Source: Brachyspira murdochii DSM 12563 (GTDB taxonomy: Bacteria > Spirochaetota > Brachyspiria > Brachyspirales > Brachyspiraceae). From it: 64,000 bases of DNA. Position 1 is the first letter of the stretch; each line of letters begins with the position of its first letter. The notes under the pieces are model-generated. The model made no database searches, was not told the DNA's origin, and saw only the letters and a program-made list of their open reading frames with translations. Position numbers and translations under genes: made by a program. The stretch is taken from the NCBI RefSeq assembly GCF_000092845.1, contig NC_014150.1, positions 2,293,510-2,357,509 on the forward strand. Direction: 5' to 3'. Positions 18,811-27,114 of the stretch are shown here, one piece after another.

Positions 18811-19503
18811 ATGAAAGACGTAGAAAATATATTCGGTGAAGAAAAGATTATTCATAATATATATGCTAATGAAGATACTATAATTGCTTATATCAAAAGT
18901 TTTGATAATGTTTTATACTGCGATTATTCTTACGGCAGTGATAATGATTATTTGATGGGATTATTTGCTTATCATAGAGATAATAAATATATTTTTGGAG
19001 AGTTCGGCTCTTTTAAAGAAAATAGAGATGAATTAAAACTTGTAGTAAGTGATTATCCAGAAATTATAACCATAGACAGCTATGAGCTTACTAATGATAA
19101 GTTTATAGATTTGCTTAATTTATATAATATATCTATGTGTCAGATGTATTCTTTACTTGGAGAAAGTAAAATAAAAAATATAAAAACAAGTGCATTAAAA
19201 AAAATTACTTTAAATGAATATAAAGAAATTTTTCCGCATAGATATATAAATAACAGAATAAAAATGTACGGTAAGGGTAAATATGAAAGGGCTGCTATAT
19301 ACAATATATTAGATGATTTAGCATACAGATGCCCTTATTGCGGTGCTACTTCTCTTTTAAAAATAATAGATAATAAAGTTAATAATTTTAAGGATGTGCT
19401 TATAAATGAACTTTATAATGAGCATATGGAGAATAGTTTATATTTATGCCGTATTTGTAATTTAATATCCAGAACTCCTAATGATATTATGGATTATATT
19501 TAA
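18811..19503 (+). CDS. Hypothetical protein with C-terminal zinc-ribbon-like Cys pairs
   Basis: I do not recognise this 230-aa cytoplasmic protein. The only clear motif is in the last third, CPYCGAT near residue 172 and CRIC near 213, two Cys pairs spaced like a zinc ribbon. The N-terminal two-thirds are acidic and Tyr-rich with alternating strand/helix character. It lies 24 bp after prfA and 21 bp before the SPASM protein, so all three are probably one transcript. Confidence 0.7.
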   Translation: MKDVENIFGEEKIIHNIYANEDTIIAYIKSFDNVLYCDYSYGSDNDYLMGLFAYHRDNKYIFGEFGSFKENRDELKLVVSDYPEIITIDSYELTNDKFIDLLNLYNISMCQMYSLLGESKIKNIKTSALKKITLNEYKEIFPHRYINNRIKMYGKGKYERAAIYNILDDLAYRCPYCGATSLLKIIDNKVNNFKDVLINELYNEHMENSLYLCRICNLISRTPNDIMDYI

Positions 19504-19524
19504 TAATTTAAAGAGGTATATAAA

Positions 19525-20955
19525 ATGAGTTTTTTAATATTGATTGATAAGTCTTTTGATAATGAGTATTCTAAAGAGTTTGAAAGTGTTTTTTATAATA
19601 AAGCTCTAGTTTTAAAAAATAATTTGAATTGCGATATTAAATATATAGAAAATAATGATCTTGAAAATATAGAAAATTATTTGAATAATATTTATAAAGA
19701 AAGCGGGAATTATGATAATATAATTTATATACCAAGCGACATGCCTCTTTTTAATATTGAAGAGACTATTAAACTTACAAAAATTCATGAAGAAAATATC
19801 GCTTATTTTAGTTACGGAGAGAATTATCCTTCAGGTATTGTTCCTTTTATAATAAGAAGAACAGCATTTGAGAAATTATTTAATATCATAAAAACAAAGG
19901 ATATAAAACCTTCTGAAAATGCTATAAGCAATATAGTATTTGTTGATCCTAATTTTTTTGAAATAGAAATACTTATATCCGAATATGATATGAGATATTA
20001 CAGACTTTATCTATTTGCAGATAGTAAAAGAAACGCTACTCTTATAAAAAGACTTATTGATAATGAAAGCTATAAAGAAATGGCTGATTTAATAAAAAAT
20101 AATACAAGCATAAGAAGAACTTTGCCTTCATATATAGAGATAGATATTAATAACAGACAAAATGTTTTAAACAAATATTTATTGAAAAGTGAAACTATAA
20201 AAACAGAACTTACTAAAGAAGAGAAAAATATAACTTTAGAAGAGTTTAAAACTATTTATAATAAAATATTGAGTTTTTGCGGTGATTTTCATATGTCTAT
20301 AGGAAGCTACTATGAGCCTCTTTTAAATAGCGAATTATTTGATATATTAGACTTTGCTATTCAAAATAAGAATGTTAATATATATTTAGAGACTAATGCT
20401 TTACTCCTTGATAGTGAAAAAGCTAAAAGATTAATAAATATGCAGTCAGAAAATAATAATTTGCATGTTATTATTCATTTAGATACTATAGATGAAAATG
20501 TTTACAATAAAATATATGATAGCGGTGATATAAAAACTATTATGTCAAATATAGATTATTATCTTCTTAGAGAGCCTAAAAATACATATATGCAGATAGT
20601 AAAGCAGAAAGATAATTTTGATTATTTAGCATCATATTATAAATATTTTGATAAATATAAAATAGAGATTATAATGCAGAAATATTATACTTACAGAGGT
20701 ATTATAGATGATAACAGAGTAGGGGATATGGCACCCCTTATTAATACTGGCTGCTGGCATTTGGCTCGTGATTTATTTATAGATTCTTACGGAGATGTTT
20801 ATATTTGCAGATTTGATATTAATAAAGAAAAGAAAATATCTTCCATATACGATACTTCTTTAGAGGATATATGGAGTTCATTAGATAAATATTATGCTTT
20901 AAAAGATTTGGATTTTTGTAATAAATGTGATGAATGGTATTTATATAATTTTTAA
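19525..20955 (+). CDS. Spiro-SPASM-type protein: nucleotidyltransferase-like domain + degenerate radical-SAM + SPASM
   Basis: At 476 aa it matches the spirochaete-specific spiro-SPASM pattern as I remember it. Residues ~1-190 look like a GT-A/nucleotidyltransferase fold (IIYIPSDMPLF near 69, similar to CMP-sugar synthetases). Residues ~235-400 have the TIM-barrel rhythm of radical SAM proteins (NVNIYLETNALLLD, HVIIHLDTI), yet no CxxxCxxC cluster motif exists anywhere. The C-terminus has SPASM-type Cys: C in NTGCWHLARD, C in GDVYICRFD, and CNKC near the end. It may therefore bind one auxiliary cluster without radical chemistry. AGAGG precedes the ATG. Function unknown. Confidence 0.75.
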   Translation: MSFLILIDKSFDNEYSKEFESVFYNKALVLKNNLNCDIKYIENNDLENIENYLNNIYKESGNYDNIIYIPSDMPLFNIEETIKLTKIHEENIAYFSYGENYPSGIVPFIIRRTAFEKLFNIIKTKDIKPSENAISNIVFVDPNFFEIEILISEYDMRYYRLYLFADSKRNATLIKRLIDNESYKEMADLIKNNTSIRRTLPSYIEIDINNRQNVLNKYLLKSETIKTELTKEEKNITLEEFKTIYNKILSFCGDFHMSIGSYYEPLLNSELFDILDFAIQNKNVNIYLETNALLLDSEKAKRLINMQSENNNLHVIIHLDTIDENVYNKIYDSGDIKTIMSNIDYYLLREPKNTYMQIVKQKDNFDYLASYYKYFDKYKIEIIMQKYYTYRGIIDDNRVGDMAPLINTGCWHLARDLFIDSYGDVYICRFDINKEKKISSIYDTSLEDIWSSLDKYYALKDLDFCNKCDEWYLYNF

Positions 20956-20964
20956 TTTATAATT

Positions 20965-21396
20965 ATGGAACATATAGTAGTAAGATATTTAGAGTTTGTT
21001 TTAGCCTGTTATGTTGTTAGATTTTTATCTATAAGGCTAGTATTGGAATTTCAGTTTGTTAAGAAATTTTATTATATGAGAGAGATACTTCCCGGTGTTC
21101 GTAATTGGAATAACAGACTTAAACTTGTTTATTATTTTGAGCTTTTTTCTTTTATTCAAAGTTTATTTATAGCATTATTTTTTATTGTTTTTTTCGAGTT
21201 CGTACCTTTAAAAGATCATATAAAACTAATTATCGGATTTTTAATGTACTCCTCTCTTATAATAGCAGATAAGGCGAGATTTTCTATTATACATACAAAT
21301 TATCCTTATTCACTTTTTATAATGGATACAGCTATATTTTTATTTATTAGCCTATTACAGTTTATAGTGATGGCATTTATGAATGCCACTTTATAA
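20965..21396 (+). CDS. Small integral membrane protein, 143 aa
   Basis: It begins 10 bp after the SPASM gene, so translation is probably coupled. Four hydrophobic segments are visible (residues ~5-30, 50-73, 84-100, 113-140) with a basic loop between the first two. I see no known family motif. It is the last gene of the prfA-containing run. The next gene is convergent on the minus strand. Confidence 0.65.
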   Translation: MEHIVVRYLEFVLACYVVRFLSIRLVLEFQFVKKFYYMREILPGVRNWNNRLKLVYYFELFSFIQSLFIALFFIVFFEFVPLKDHIKLIIGFLMYSSLIIADKARFSIIHTNYPYSLFIMDTAIFLFISLLQFIVMAFMNATL

Positions 21397-21490
21397 AATA
21401 CGATTATAGATAAAAAACTATTTTATTATTTTTAATATATAAAAAACATTTATGTTACTAAAGCATTTATATGCAGTAAACTTTTTTATA

Positions 21491-22477
21491 TTAATTTTGC
21501 TCTATTGTGATAGAAGCACCTATATCCATAGAATGAGTTTTTCCTTTATAGTTAGCTTTTTCAGATATTATAGAATTATCCATAAAAGCATTTGATATAC
21601 TGGCATCTTCAAATATGATGCAGTTTTTTAATATAGAGTTTTCTATCTTTGAGTTTTTTCCTATATGCACATAAGGTCCTATTACAGAATTTTCTATTTT
21701 TACATCCTTATCTATAAATACAGGCGGTATTATAGCAGTATCTTTTATTCCTTTGCTTAATATTTCATGTTTTATGATAGTTTTATTAGTTTCTATCATA
21801 GTGGACTTTTCACCGCAGTCATACCAGCCGTCTAATTTGAATGTTTTAAATATGATGCCTTCTTCTATCATATGTTCTAATGCATCTGTAAGCTGATATT
21901 CATTTTTAGTTTTTATATCATTGTTTATTATATATTCTATAGCTGAAAATAATTCTTTGGAATTTACTATATTGTACATTCCAGTAAGAGCTAAATTACT
22001 TATAGGTTCTTTAGGTTTTTCTACTAATTTAGTTATAACCCCATTATCATCTAAGATAGCAACACCGAATCTGCTTGGATTATCTACTTCGCATACTCCT
22101 AAAGCATTTTCATTTTTGCTTACTATATTTGATAAATTTAATTTGAATATAGTATCTCCTAGAATGATAAATATTTTATCATTATCTTTGATATATTCTC
22201 TTGTAAGGTAGATAGCATGTGCTAATCCCTTATATTCCTTTTGCTCTACAAATGTCAATTTTATATTTTGATATTTATTTGTTAAGTATTCAATCATCTG
22301 ATCTTTTAAATAACCTACTATAAATATTACCTCTTCTAAATTCTCTATAGAAGATATTTCAGTCATAATAAAATCTATAATAGTAGAACCTGCTATAGGA
22401 AGAATTGGTTTTGGTTTTGTAATGGTATGAGGTCTTAATCTTGTGCCTTCACCTGCTGCTGGTATAATAACTTTCAA
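21491..22477 (-). CDS. Sugar-1-phosphate nucleotidyltransferase with left-handed beta-helix tail
   Basis: It makes an NDP-sugar (dTDP-glucose, UDP-glucose or GDP-mannose class) from NTP and sugar-1-phosphate. The N-terminal domain has the signature PAAGEGTRLRPHTITKPKPILPIAG without its middle broken, and metal/sugar-binding IILGDTIF near 105 and DGWYDCGEKSTM near 220. After residue ~250 short hexapeptide-like repeats (VFIDKDVKIENSVIGPYVHIG split across turns) form a small LbH domain. Length 328 aa is typical of RfbA/RmlA-like long forms. Base specificity cannot be read. A strong terminator separates it from the DJ-1 gene upstream. Confidence 0.88.
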   Translation of the reverse strand: MKVIIPAAGEGTRLRPHTITKPKPILPIAGSTIIDFIMTEISSIENLEEVIFIVGYLKDQMIEYLTNKYQNIKLTFVEQKEYKGLAHAIYLTREYIKDNDKIFIILGDTIFKLNLSNIVSKNENALGVCEVDNPSRFGVAILDDNGVITKLVEKPKEPISNLALTGMYNIVNSKELFSAIEYIINNDIKTKNEYQLTDALEHMIEEGIIFKTFKLDGWYDCGEKSTMIETNKTIIKHEILSKGIKDTAIIPPVFIDKDVKIENSVIGPYVHIGKNSKIENSILKNCIIFEDASISNAFMDNSIISEKANYKGKTHSMDIGASITIEQN

Positions 22478-22494
22478 TTTTCAATCCTTAAAAA

Positions 22495-22530
22495 AAATCT
22501 TTTATATATAATAATATATATAAAAGATTT
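22495..22530 (-). terminator. Intrinsic terminator after the DJ-1/PfpI gene
   Basis: A perfect 16-bp stem (22495-22510 with 22515-22530), loop ATAA, is followed on the minus strand by seven T residues. Confidence 0.85.
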
Positions 22531-22556
22531 AATAAAATCAATATAGATTTTGGTAT

Positions 22557-23111
22557 TTATTTTATTAAATTAACTAATAAAGCATTAGCTAATTCTTCAT
22601 TAGATCCTGTTAAGTATTTTACTAATTCCAAAGCAAAAAATACAGTAGTGGCAGGACCCTTAGAAGTAATAACATTGTCATTGCATACAACAATATCTTT
22701 TTCTACATATTCTCCGCCTTTAACAGCACTTTCGCAGCTAGGATAGCAGGTGTATTTTCCTTTTATAACTCCAGCCTCGCCAAGCACTATAGGAGAAGCA
22801 CATATTGCAGCCACTAATTTTTTATCTTCATACATTGTTCTGATTTTTTCAATAACTCTTATATCTGCTTTAAGATTGTTCATTCCGCCGTAGCCTCCTG
22901 CAAGTGCTATAGCATCAAAATCATAATTCATAATTTTTTCTAAAGAAGCATCAGCTTTTATAACTATATTATGAGCTCCTTTTACTTCCAAATTATCAGT
23001 TAATGATGCTGTAATAACTTCTAGTCCGCCTCTTCTTAAAACATCAATGATTGTTACAGCTTCTACTTCTTCAACTCCTTCTGCTAATGGTACTAAAACT
23101 TTTTTTGACAT
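22557..23111 (-). CDS. DJ-1/PfpI (ThiJ) family protein
   Basis: This class I glutamine-amidotransferase-like protein is of the YajL/DJ-1 type, tied to oxidative or carbonyl stress (deglycase or chaperone roles are debated). The nucleophile elbow is AAICASPIVLG with the reactive Cys near residue 104. A Glu typical of DJ-1 is in PLAEGVEEVEA near the N-terminus. Two ATGs are available. The one at 23111 (MSKKVLVPLAEG) has AAGGAG 9 bases upstream, whereas 23117 is only 3 bases from that site, so I chose 23111. The 184-aa length fits. It is transcribed alone. Confidence 0.92.
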   Translation of the reverse strand: MSKKVLVPLAEGVEEVEAVTIIDVLRRGGLEVITASLTDNLEVKGAHNIVIKADASLEKIMNYDFDAIALAGGYGGMNNLKADIRVIEKIRTMYEDKKLVAAICASPIVLGEAGVIKGKYTCYPSCESAVKGGEYVEKDIVVCNDNVITSKGPATTVFFALELVKYLTGSNEELANALLVNLIK

Positions 23112-23190
23112 AATCATATGCTCCTTTTGTAGTATAAAATATTAGCAGCATGATAATATTATATTACTAATATTGCAAGTAATTATATTG

Positions 23191-23775
23191 TTATTTAATT
23201 TTATTAATTTCATCTAAGGCTTTTTCATATCCTAAATCTGCCGATTTCTGTAAGAATTTATTAGATTTTAGTATATATTTTTCTTTTACCTCTGCATCTT
23301 TTTCATGCTTAGAGAGTATATTATAAAGTTTATATAAATCATAATAGGCTATATAGTCCTCATTGTTAAATTCTAATGTGAGTTTTAAATATTTAATTGC
23401 CTTTTTATATTTTTTCTTTTTTCTATAAGCTACAGACATTAAATAGTAAGCATCAGAATATGCTTGATTTTTTATTATTACTTTTTCTAAATCTTCAATA
23501 GCTTTATCATATTCATTTTGATACAAATAAACTTCAGCTCGGTAATAATAAGCATCACTATCATGAGGATATATTTCTATAGATTTATTGTAAGTCTCTA
23601 TAGCTTTTTCATAATTTTCTATTTCATAATAAACCCTTGCTAAATTATGATATGCATCCAAATTATTATTATCAAGCTCTATAACCTTTATTAAGTCATT
23701 AATGGCTTCATCATATTTTTTATTTTGTATATTGTTTAAAGCACTGTAAAAATATTTATTTTTTTCATCAATCAT
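23191..23775 (-). CDS. Tetratricopeptide-repeat protein, 194 aa
   Basis: Nearly the entire protein consists of TPR units: about four tandem 34-residue repeats with the A-x3-Y-x-N/L pattern (LDAYHNLARVYYEIENYEKA, SDAYYYRAEVYLYQNEYDKA, SDAYYLMSVAYRKKKKYKKA). It has no signal peptide and is probably a cytoplasmic protein-protein scaffold. It is downstream of eda on the same strand with an 88-bp AT-rich gap, so it might be read through from the glucuronate operon, though no functional link is evident. It is related in type to the 133-aa TPR protein at 42926. Confidence 0.85.
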   Translation of the reverse strand: MIDEKNKYFYSALNNIQNKKYDEAINDLIKVIELDNNNLDAYHNLARVYYEIENYEKAIETYNKSIEIYPHDSDAYYYRAEVYLYQNEYDKAIEDLEKVIIKNQAYSDAYYLMSVAYRKKKKYKKAIKYLKLTLEFNNEDYIAYYDLYKLYNILSKHEKDAEVKEKYILKSNKFLQKSADLGYEKALDEINKIK

Positions 23776-23863
23776 TATAAATAGTCCTATTTTTAATATA
23801 ATTATTTTTATTTATTATTATATATTAAAAACTATAATATTGAAATTATTAAAAAAATAAGAG

Positions 23864-24496
23864 TTATTTATTTAATTCTTTTATCAATTTAGAAGCCTCT
23901 TCAAATCTTTTTCTAATTTCTTTCCAGTTTTTCTCTTCCATTAAGTTTCTAGGGCAAAGCCAAGAACCTCCGCAGGCAAATACATGCTTATTTTCTAAAT
24001 AATCTTTTACATTATCAATGCTTACTCCTCCTAAAGGCATAAATTTAACACCTGTATGCTGATAAACAGGAGCTATATTTTTTATCCAATTAATGCCTCC
24101 GAATAAACCAGCATGGAAAAATTTTATATATTTATGCCCATAAGCTAAACACTGCTCAAGCTCGGAAGGTGTTGCTGCACCGGGTATATAATTATATTTT
24201 TTAGTTTTAGCATATTCAAGCATAATAGGCTGAAAACCTGGGCTTATTATTATATTAGTTCCCAAATCAAGTATTTTATCAACTTGTTCTGTATTTAAAA
24301 CAGTAGCAGCTGCCCTTGGAAGAGTAGGGTAGTCTTTTGCTAATATTTCTAATGCTTTATATCCGTATTCTGTTCTAAGTGTTAGTTCTATAGAAGGCAG
24401 AAACTCCAAACAAAGTTCGGCTATATTTCTTATCTCTTCTTCATTTTCTACAACCACTACAGGTATAATTTTATTTTGTATATATTTTTCAAACAT
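23864..24496 (-). CDS. eda: KHG/KDPG aldolase
   Basis: It cleaves 2-keto-3-deoxy-6-phosphogluconate into pyruvate and glyceraldehyde-3-phosphate, the last step of the hexuronate route in this locus. The Schiff-base Lys is in GHKYIKFFHAG (near residue 133), the catalytic Glu in the LTLRTEYG segment near 43, and the phosphate-binding turn in LPLGGVS near 162. Length 210 aa is typical. It follows uxaC by 43 bp on the same strand, so it is likely in the uxuB-uxuA-uxaC-eda transcript. Confidence 0.93.
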   Translation of the reverse strand: MFEKYIQNKIIPVVVVENEEEIRNIAELCLEFLPSIELTLRTEYGYKALEILAKDYPTLPRAAATVLNTEQVDKILDLGTNIIISPGFQPIMLEYAKTKKYNYIPGAATPSELEQCLAYGHKYIKFFHAGLFGGINWIKNIAPVYQHTGVKFMPLGGVSIDNVKDYLENKHVFACGGSWLCPRNLMEEKNWKEIRKRFEEASKLIKELNK

Positions 24497-24539
24497 AAAA
24501 ACTCCGTAAAAAATAATAGATAATTTTAATTTATCATAC

Positions 24540-25946
24540 TTAACTATTAAAGTAAATATTAGAATTATTAAAACATATATTTTCTATTATAGTACCTAAA
24601 TATTTAATATCATTAGGCACTTCGCCGTCTTTTGCCCATTTGCCTATTAAATTGCATAGTATTCTTCTAAAATATTCATGCCTTGAATATGAAAGAAAAC
24701 TTCTTGAGTCAGTGAGCATTCCTACAAATAAGGCTAAAGAACCGCTGTTTGCAAGCACTTTTAACTGCTCTTCCATTCCGTCTTTATTATCTAAGAACCA
24801 CCAAGCAGAACCAAGCTGCATTTTACCTTTTATGCCTTCATCTTGAAAACAGCCCATAAGTGTAGAAAGCGGATAATAATCTTTATTGTTAAGACTATAA
24901 AAAATAATCTTTGGAAGTCCTCCGTTATTATTGGCAGTTTTCAATAGTGATGATAATTTTTCTATAATATTAGAATCTCCTACAGAATCATATCCTGTAT
25001 CAGCACCTAATTTTTTAAACATTACTTCATTATTGTTTCTCATAGCTGAAATATGTATCTGCATAACCAGATTTGCTTCTTTATATTTTTGAGTTAATTT
25101 AATAAGTATATATGTTTTGTATTTTTCTATTTCTTCTAAAGACAATTTTTCTTTATTCATAGCCTTTTGGAAAATAGCATCTATATTATTTTCATCATCT
25201 AAATCAAAAGGTACTAATGACAAAGAACAATCGCTTGATACACAGCCTAAAGTTTTAAAATAATTTATTCTATTATATAAAGCTTCAACTAATGATTTTA
25301 TATCTTTTATATTAACAGAACTTGCTTTTTCTAACTTTTTTATATATTCGCTGAAGTCCGGCATTTCTATATTAATAGCCTTGTCTGGTCTGAAAGAAGG
25401 AACTATATTTGTATCAATTTTACCTATTTGAGCTTTTCCTTCATTTATTAATTTATGGTATTCTAAATCATCTATTGGATCATCAGTAGTGCCTATTGTA
25501 TGAACTTTAAATTTTTTAAGAATATCTTTAACTGTCATATTCTGTAATTTTTCATTAGCTTTTTTCCAAATTATATCAGCATTATTTTCATTTATAATTT
25601 CATAAATATCAAAATATCTTTGAAGCTCCAAATGACTCCAATGATATAATGGATTTCCTATTAAATTAGGCACAGTTTTTACCCAAGCTCTGAACTTGTC
25701 ATAATCTTCAGCATCTCCTGTTATAAATTTCTCATCTATTCCATTTGCCCTCATCATTCTCCATTTATAATGATCTCCGTAAAGCCAAATTTCAGTAAGA
25801 TTATTAAATTTTTTATTTTCAGCAATTTCTTTTGGGCTCAAATGACAATGATAGTCAAATATAGGACATTTAGAAGCATAATCATGAAAAAGTATTTTAG
25901 CTGTATCATTGTATAATAAAAAATCTTTATCCATAAAATTTCTCAT
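24540..25946 (-). CDS. uxaC: Uronate (glucuronate/galacturonate) isomerase
   Basis: It isomerises D-glucuronate to D-fructuronate. This amidohydrolase-like enzyme has the diagnostic N-terminus MDKDFLLYNDTAKILFHDYA and metal-site FDYHCHLSP (residues ~32-40). HISAMRNN near 280 and SRHEYFRR near 435 are conserved in the family. The 468-aa length is normal. An AGAGGG site precedes the ATG. It lies between uxuA and eda. A 10-bp hairpin in the uxuA-uxaC gap may set relative expression. Confidence 0.95.
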   Translation of the reverse strand: MRNFMDKDFLLYNDTAKILFHDYASKCPIFDYHCHLSPKEIAENKKFNNLTEIWLYGDHYKWRMMRANGIDEKFITGDAEDYDKFRAWVKTVPNLIGNPLYHWSHLELQRYFDIYEIINENNADIIWKKANEKLQNMTVKDILKKFKVHTIGTTDDPIDDLEYHKLINEGKAQIGKIDTNIVPSFRPDKAINIEMPDFSEYIKKLEKASSVNIKDIKSLVEALYNRINYFKTLGCVSSDCSLSLVPFDLDDENNIDAIFQKAMNKEKLSLEEIEKYKTYILIKLTQKYKEANLVMQIHISAMRNNNEVMFKKLGADTGYDSVGDSNIIEKLSSLLKTANNNGGLPKIIFYSLNNKDYYPLSTLMGCFQDEGIKGKMQLGSAWWFLDNKDGMEEQLKVLANSGSLALFVGMLTDSRSFLSYSRHEYFRRILCNLIGKWAKDGEVPNDIKYLGTIIENICFNNSNIYFNS

Positions 25947-25972
25947 AATATTTATCCCTCTTAATTAAAATA

Positions 25973-26011
25973 AATGCAATACAATTATAACTTTTATAAC
26001 CGTATTGCATT
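25973..26011 (-). terminator. Intercistronic hairpin between uxuA and uxaC
   Basis: AATGCAATAC (25973-25982) pairs perfectly with GTATTGCATT (26002-26011), with a 19-nt loop. On the minus strand a moderately T-rich stretch follows. It may be a partial terminator or an mRNA-stability element within the operon. Confidence 0.5.
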
Positions 26012-26027
26012 AATGATATATGTATAA

Positions 26028-27095
26028 TTATTTACTCATTTTTTCTATAGCTTCCCATAAACCTTGTAAATAAACAGCACCTAATGCTCTGTCATAAAGT
26101 CCGTATCCGGGCATAGATACTTCGTCCCAAATAGCTCTTCCATGATCTGGTCTGAAAGGTCCTTCAAAACCTATATCATAAAATGCTTTCATAATGGCGA
26201 ACATATCCATAGAACCGTCGCTTGATAAATGTGCTGCTTCTTGGAATTTTCCAGGTGCAGTATACTCTAAGTTTCTAACATGAGCGAAGAAAATTTTACC
26301 TTTCAAACTTCTTACTATATCAGGTATATCGTTTTTAGGATTAGAACCTAAAGAACCAGCACATAAAGTTACACCATTACAAGGACTATTGACACTATTA
26401 ACCATTCTCAAAATGTTTTCTTTATTAACTATAATTCTAGGAAGTCCAAATACAGGCCAAGCAGGATCATCAGGGTGTATAGCCATTTTGATATTGTATT
26501 TTTCACAAGTAGGCATTACAGCACTTAAGAAATATTTTAAATTTTCAAATAATTTATCATCATCAACACCTTTATACATTTCAAAAAGCTCTTTTAATCT
26601 GCTGAGTCTTTCAGGCTCCCATCCGGGTAAAACAAATCCATTAGAATTTGAATCAATTTGTTCAAACATTTTTTGAGGATCTATTTTATCTATTACATCT
26701 TGGTCATAAGATAAAACAGTAGCTCCGTCTGGTCTTACTTTTGCTAAATCGCTTCTAGTCCAGTCAAATACAGGCATAAAGTTATAACATACTAAGTTAA
26801 TTCCAGATTTACCTAATACTTCTAATGTTTTTATGTAGTTTTCTATATATTTATCTCTGCTAGGCAAACCTATTTTTATATCATCATGTATATTTACACT
26901 TTCTATGCCGTATATTTTTAATCCGGCTTCTTCAACTTCTTTTTTTAATTTTTGTACATCTTCTTCTTTCCAAGCTTCTCCAACCTTACTGTCATATAAA
27001 GTTGTTATAACTCCTTTTACTCCGGGTATTTGTCTAATCTGTTTTAGAGTAACAGAATCAAAATTCTTTCCAAACCATCTTAAAGTCATTATCAT
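26028..27095 (-). CDS. uxuA: Mannonate dehydratase
   Basis: It dehydrates D-mannonate to 2-keto-3-deoxy-D-gluconate. The signature MTLRWFGKNFDSVTLKQIRQIPGV opens the protein (broken after 20 residues here only by description), with metal-site segments HPDDPAWPVFGLPRI near 225, VTLCAGSLG near 260, and FAHVRN near 285. RPDHGRAIWDE near 320 is a family hallmark. The 355-aa length matches the short UxuA group. I kept the ATG at 27095, since AAGGAG is 10 bases upstream. It follows uxuB by 19 bp. Confidence 0.96.
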   Translation of the reverse strand: MIMTLRWFGKNFDSVTLKQIRQIPGVKGVITTLYDSKVGEAWKEEDVQKLKKEVEEAGLKIYGIESVNIHDDIKIGLPSRDKYIENYIKTLEVLGKSGINLVCYNFMPVFDWTRSDLAKVRPDGATVLSYDQDVIDKIDPQKMFEQIDSNSNGFVLPGWEPERLSRLKELFEMYKGVDDDKLFENLKYFLSAVMPTCEKYNIKMAIHPDDPAWPVFGLPRIIVNKENILRMVNSVNSPCNGVTLCAGSLGSNPKNDIPDIVRSLKGKIFFAHVRNLEYTAPGKFQEAAHLSSDGSMDMFAIMKAFYDIGFEGPFRPDHGRAIWDEVSMPGYGLYDRALGAVYLQGLWEAIEKMSK

Positions 27096-27114
27096 AATAG
27101 AATTTCTCCTTAAT

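Noticed and set aside
18811-19503. Sec or Fe-S function for the two Cys pairs of the hypothetical protein
   Set aside because: CPYC and CRIC fit a plain zinc ribbon, there is no in-frame TGA, and nothing supports a redox role.
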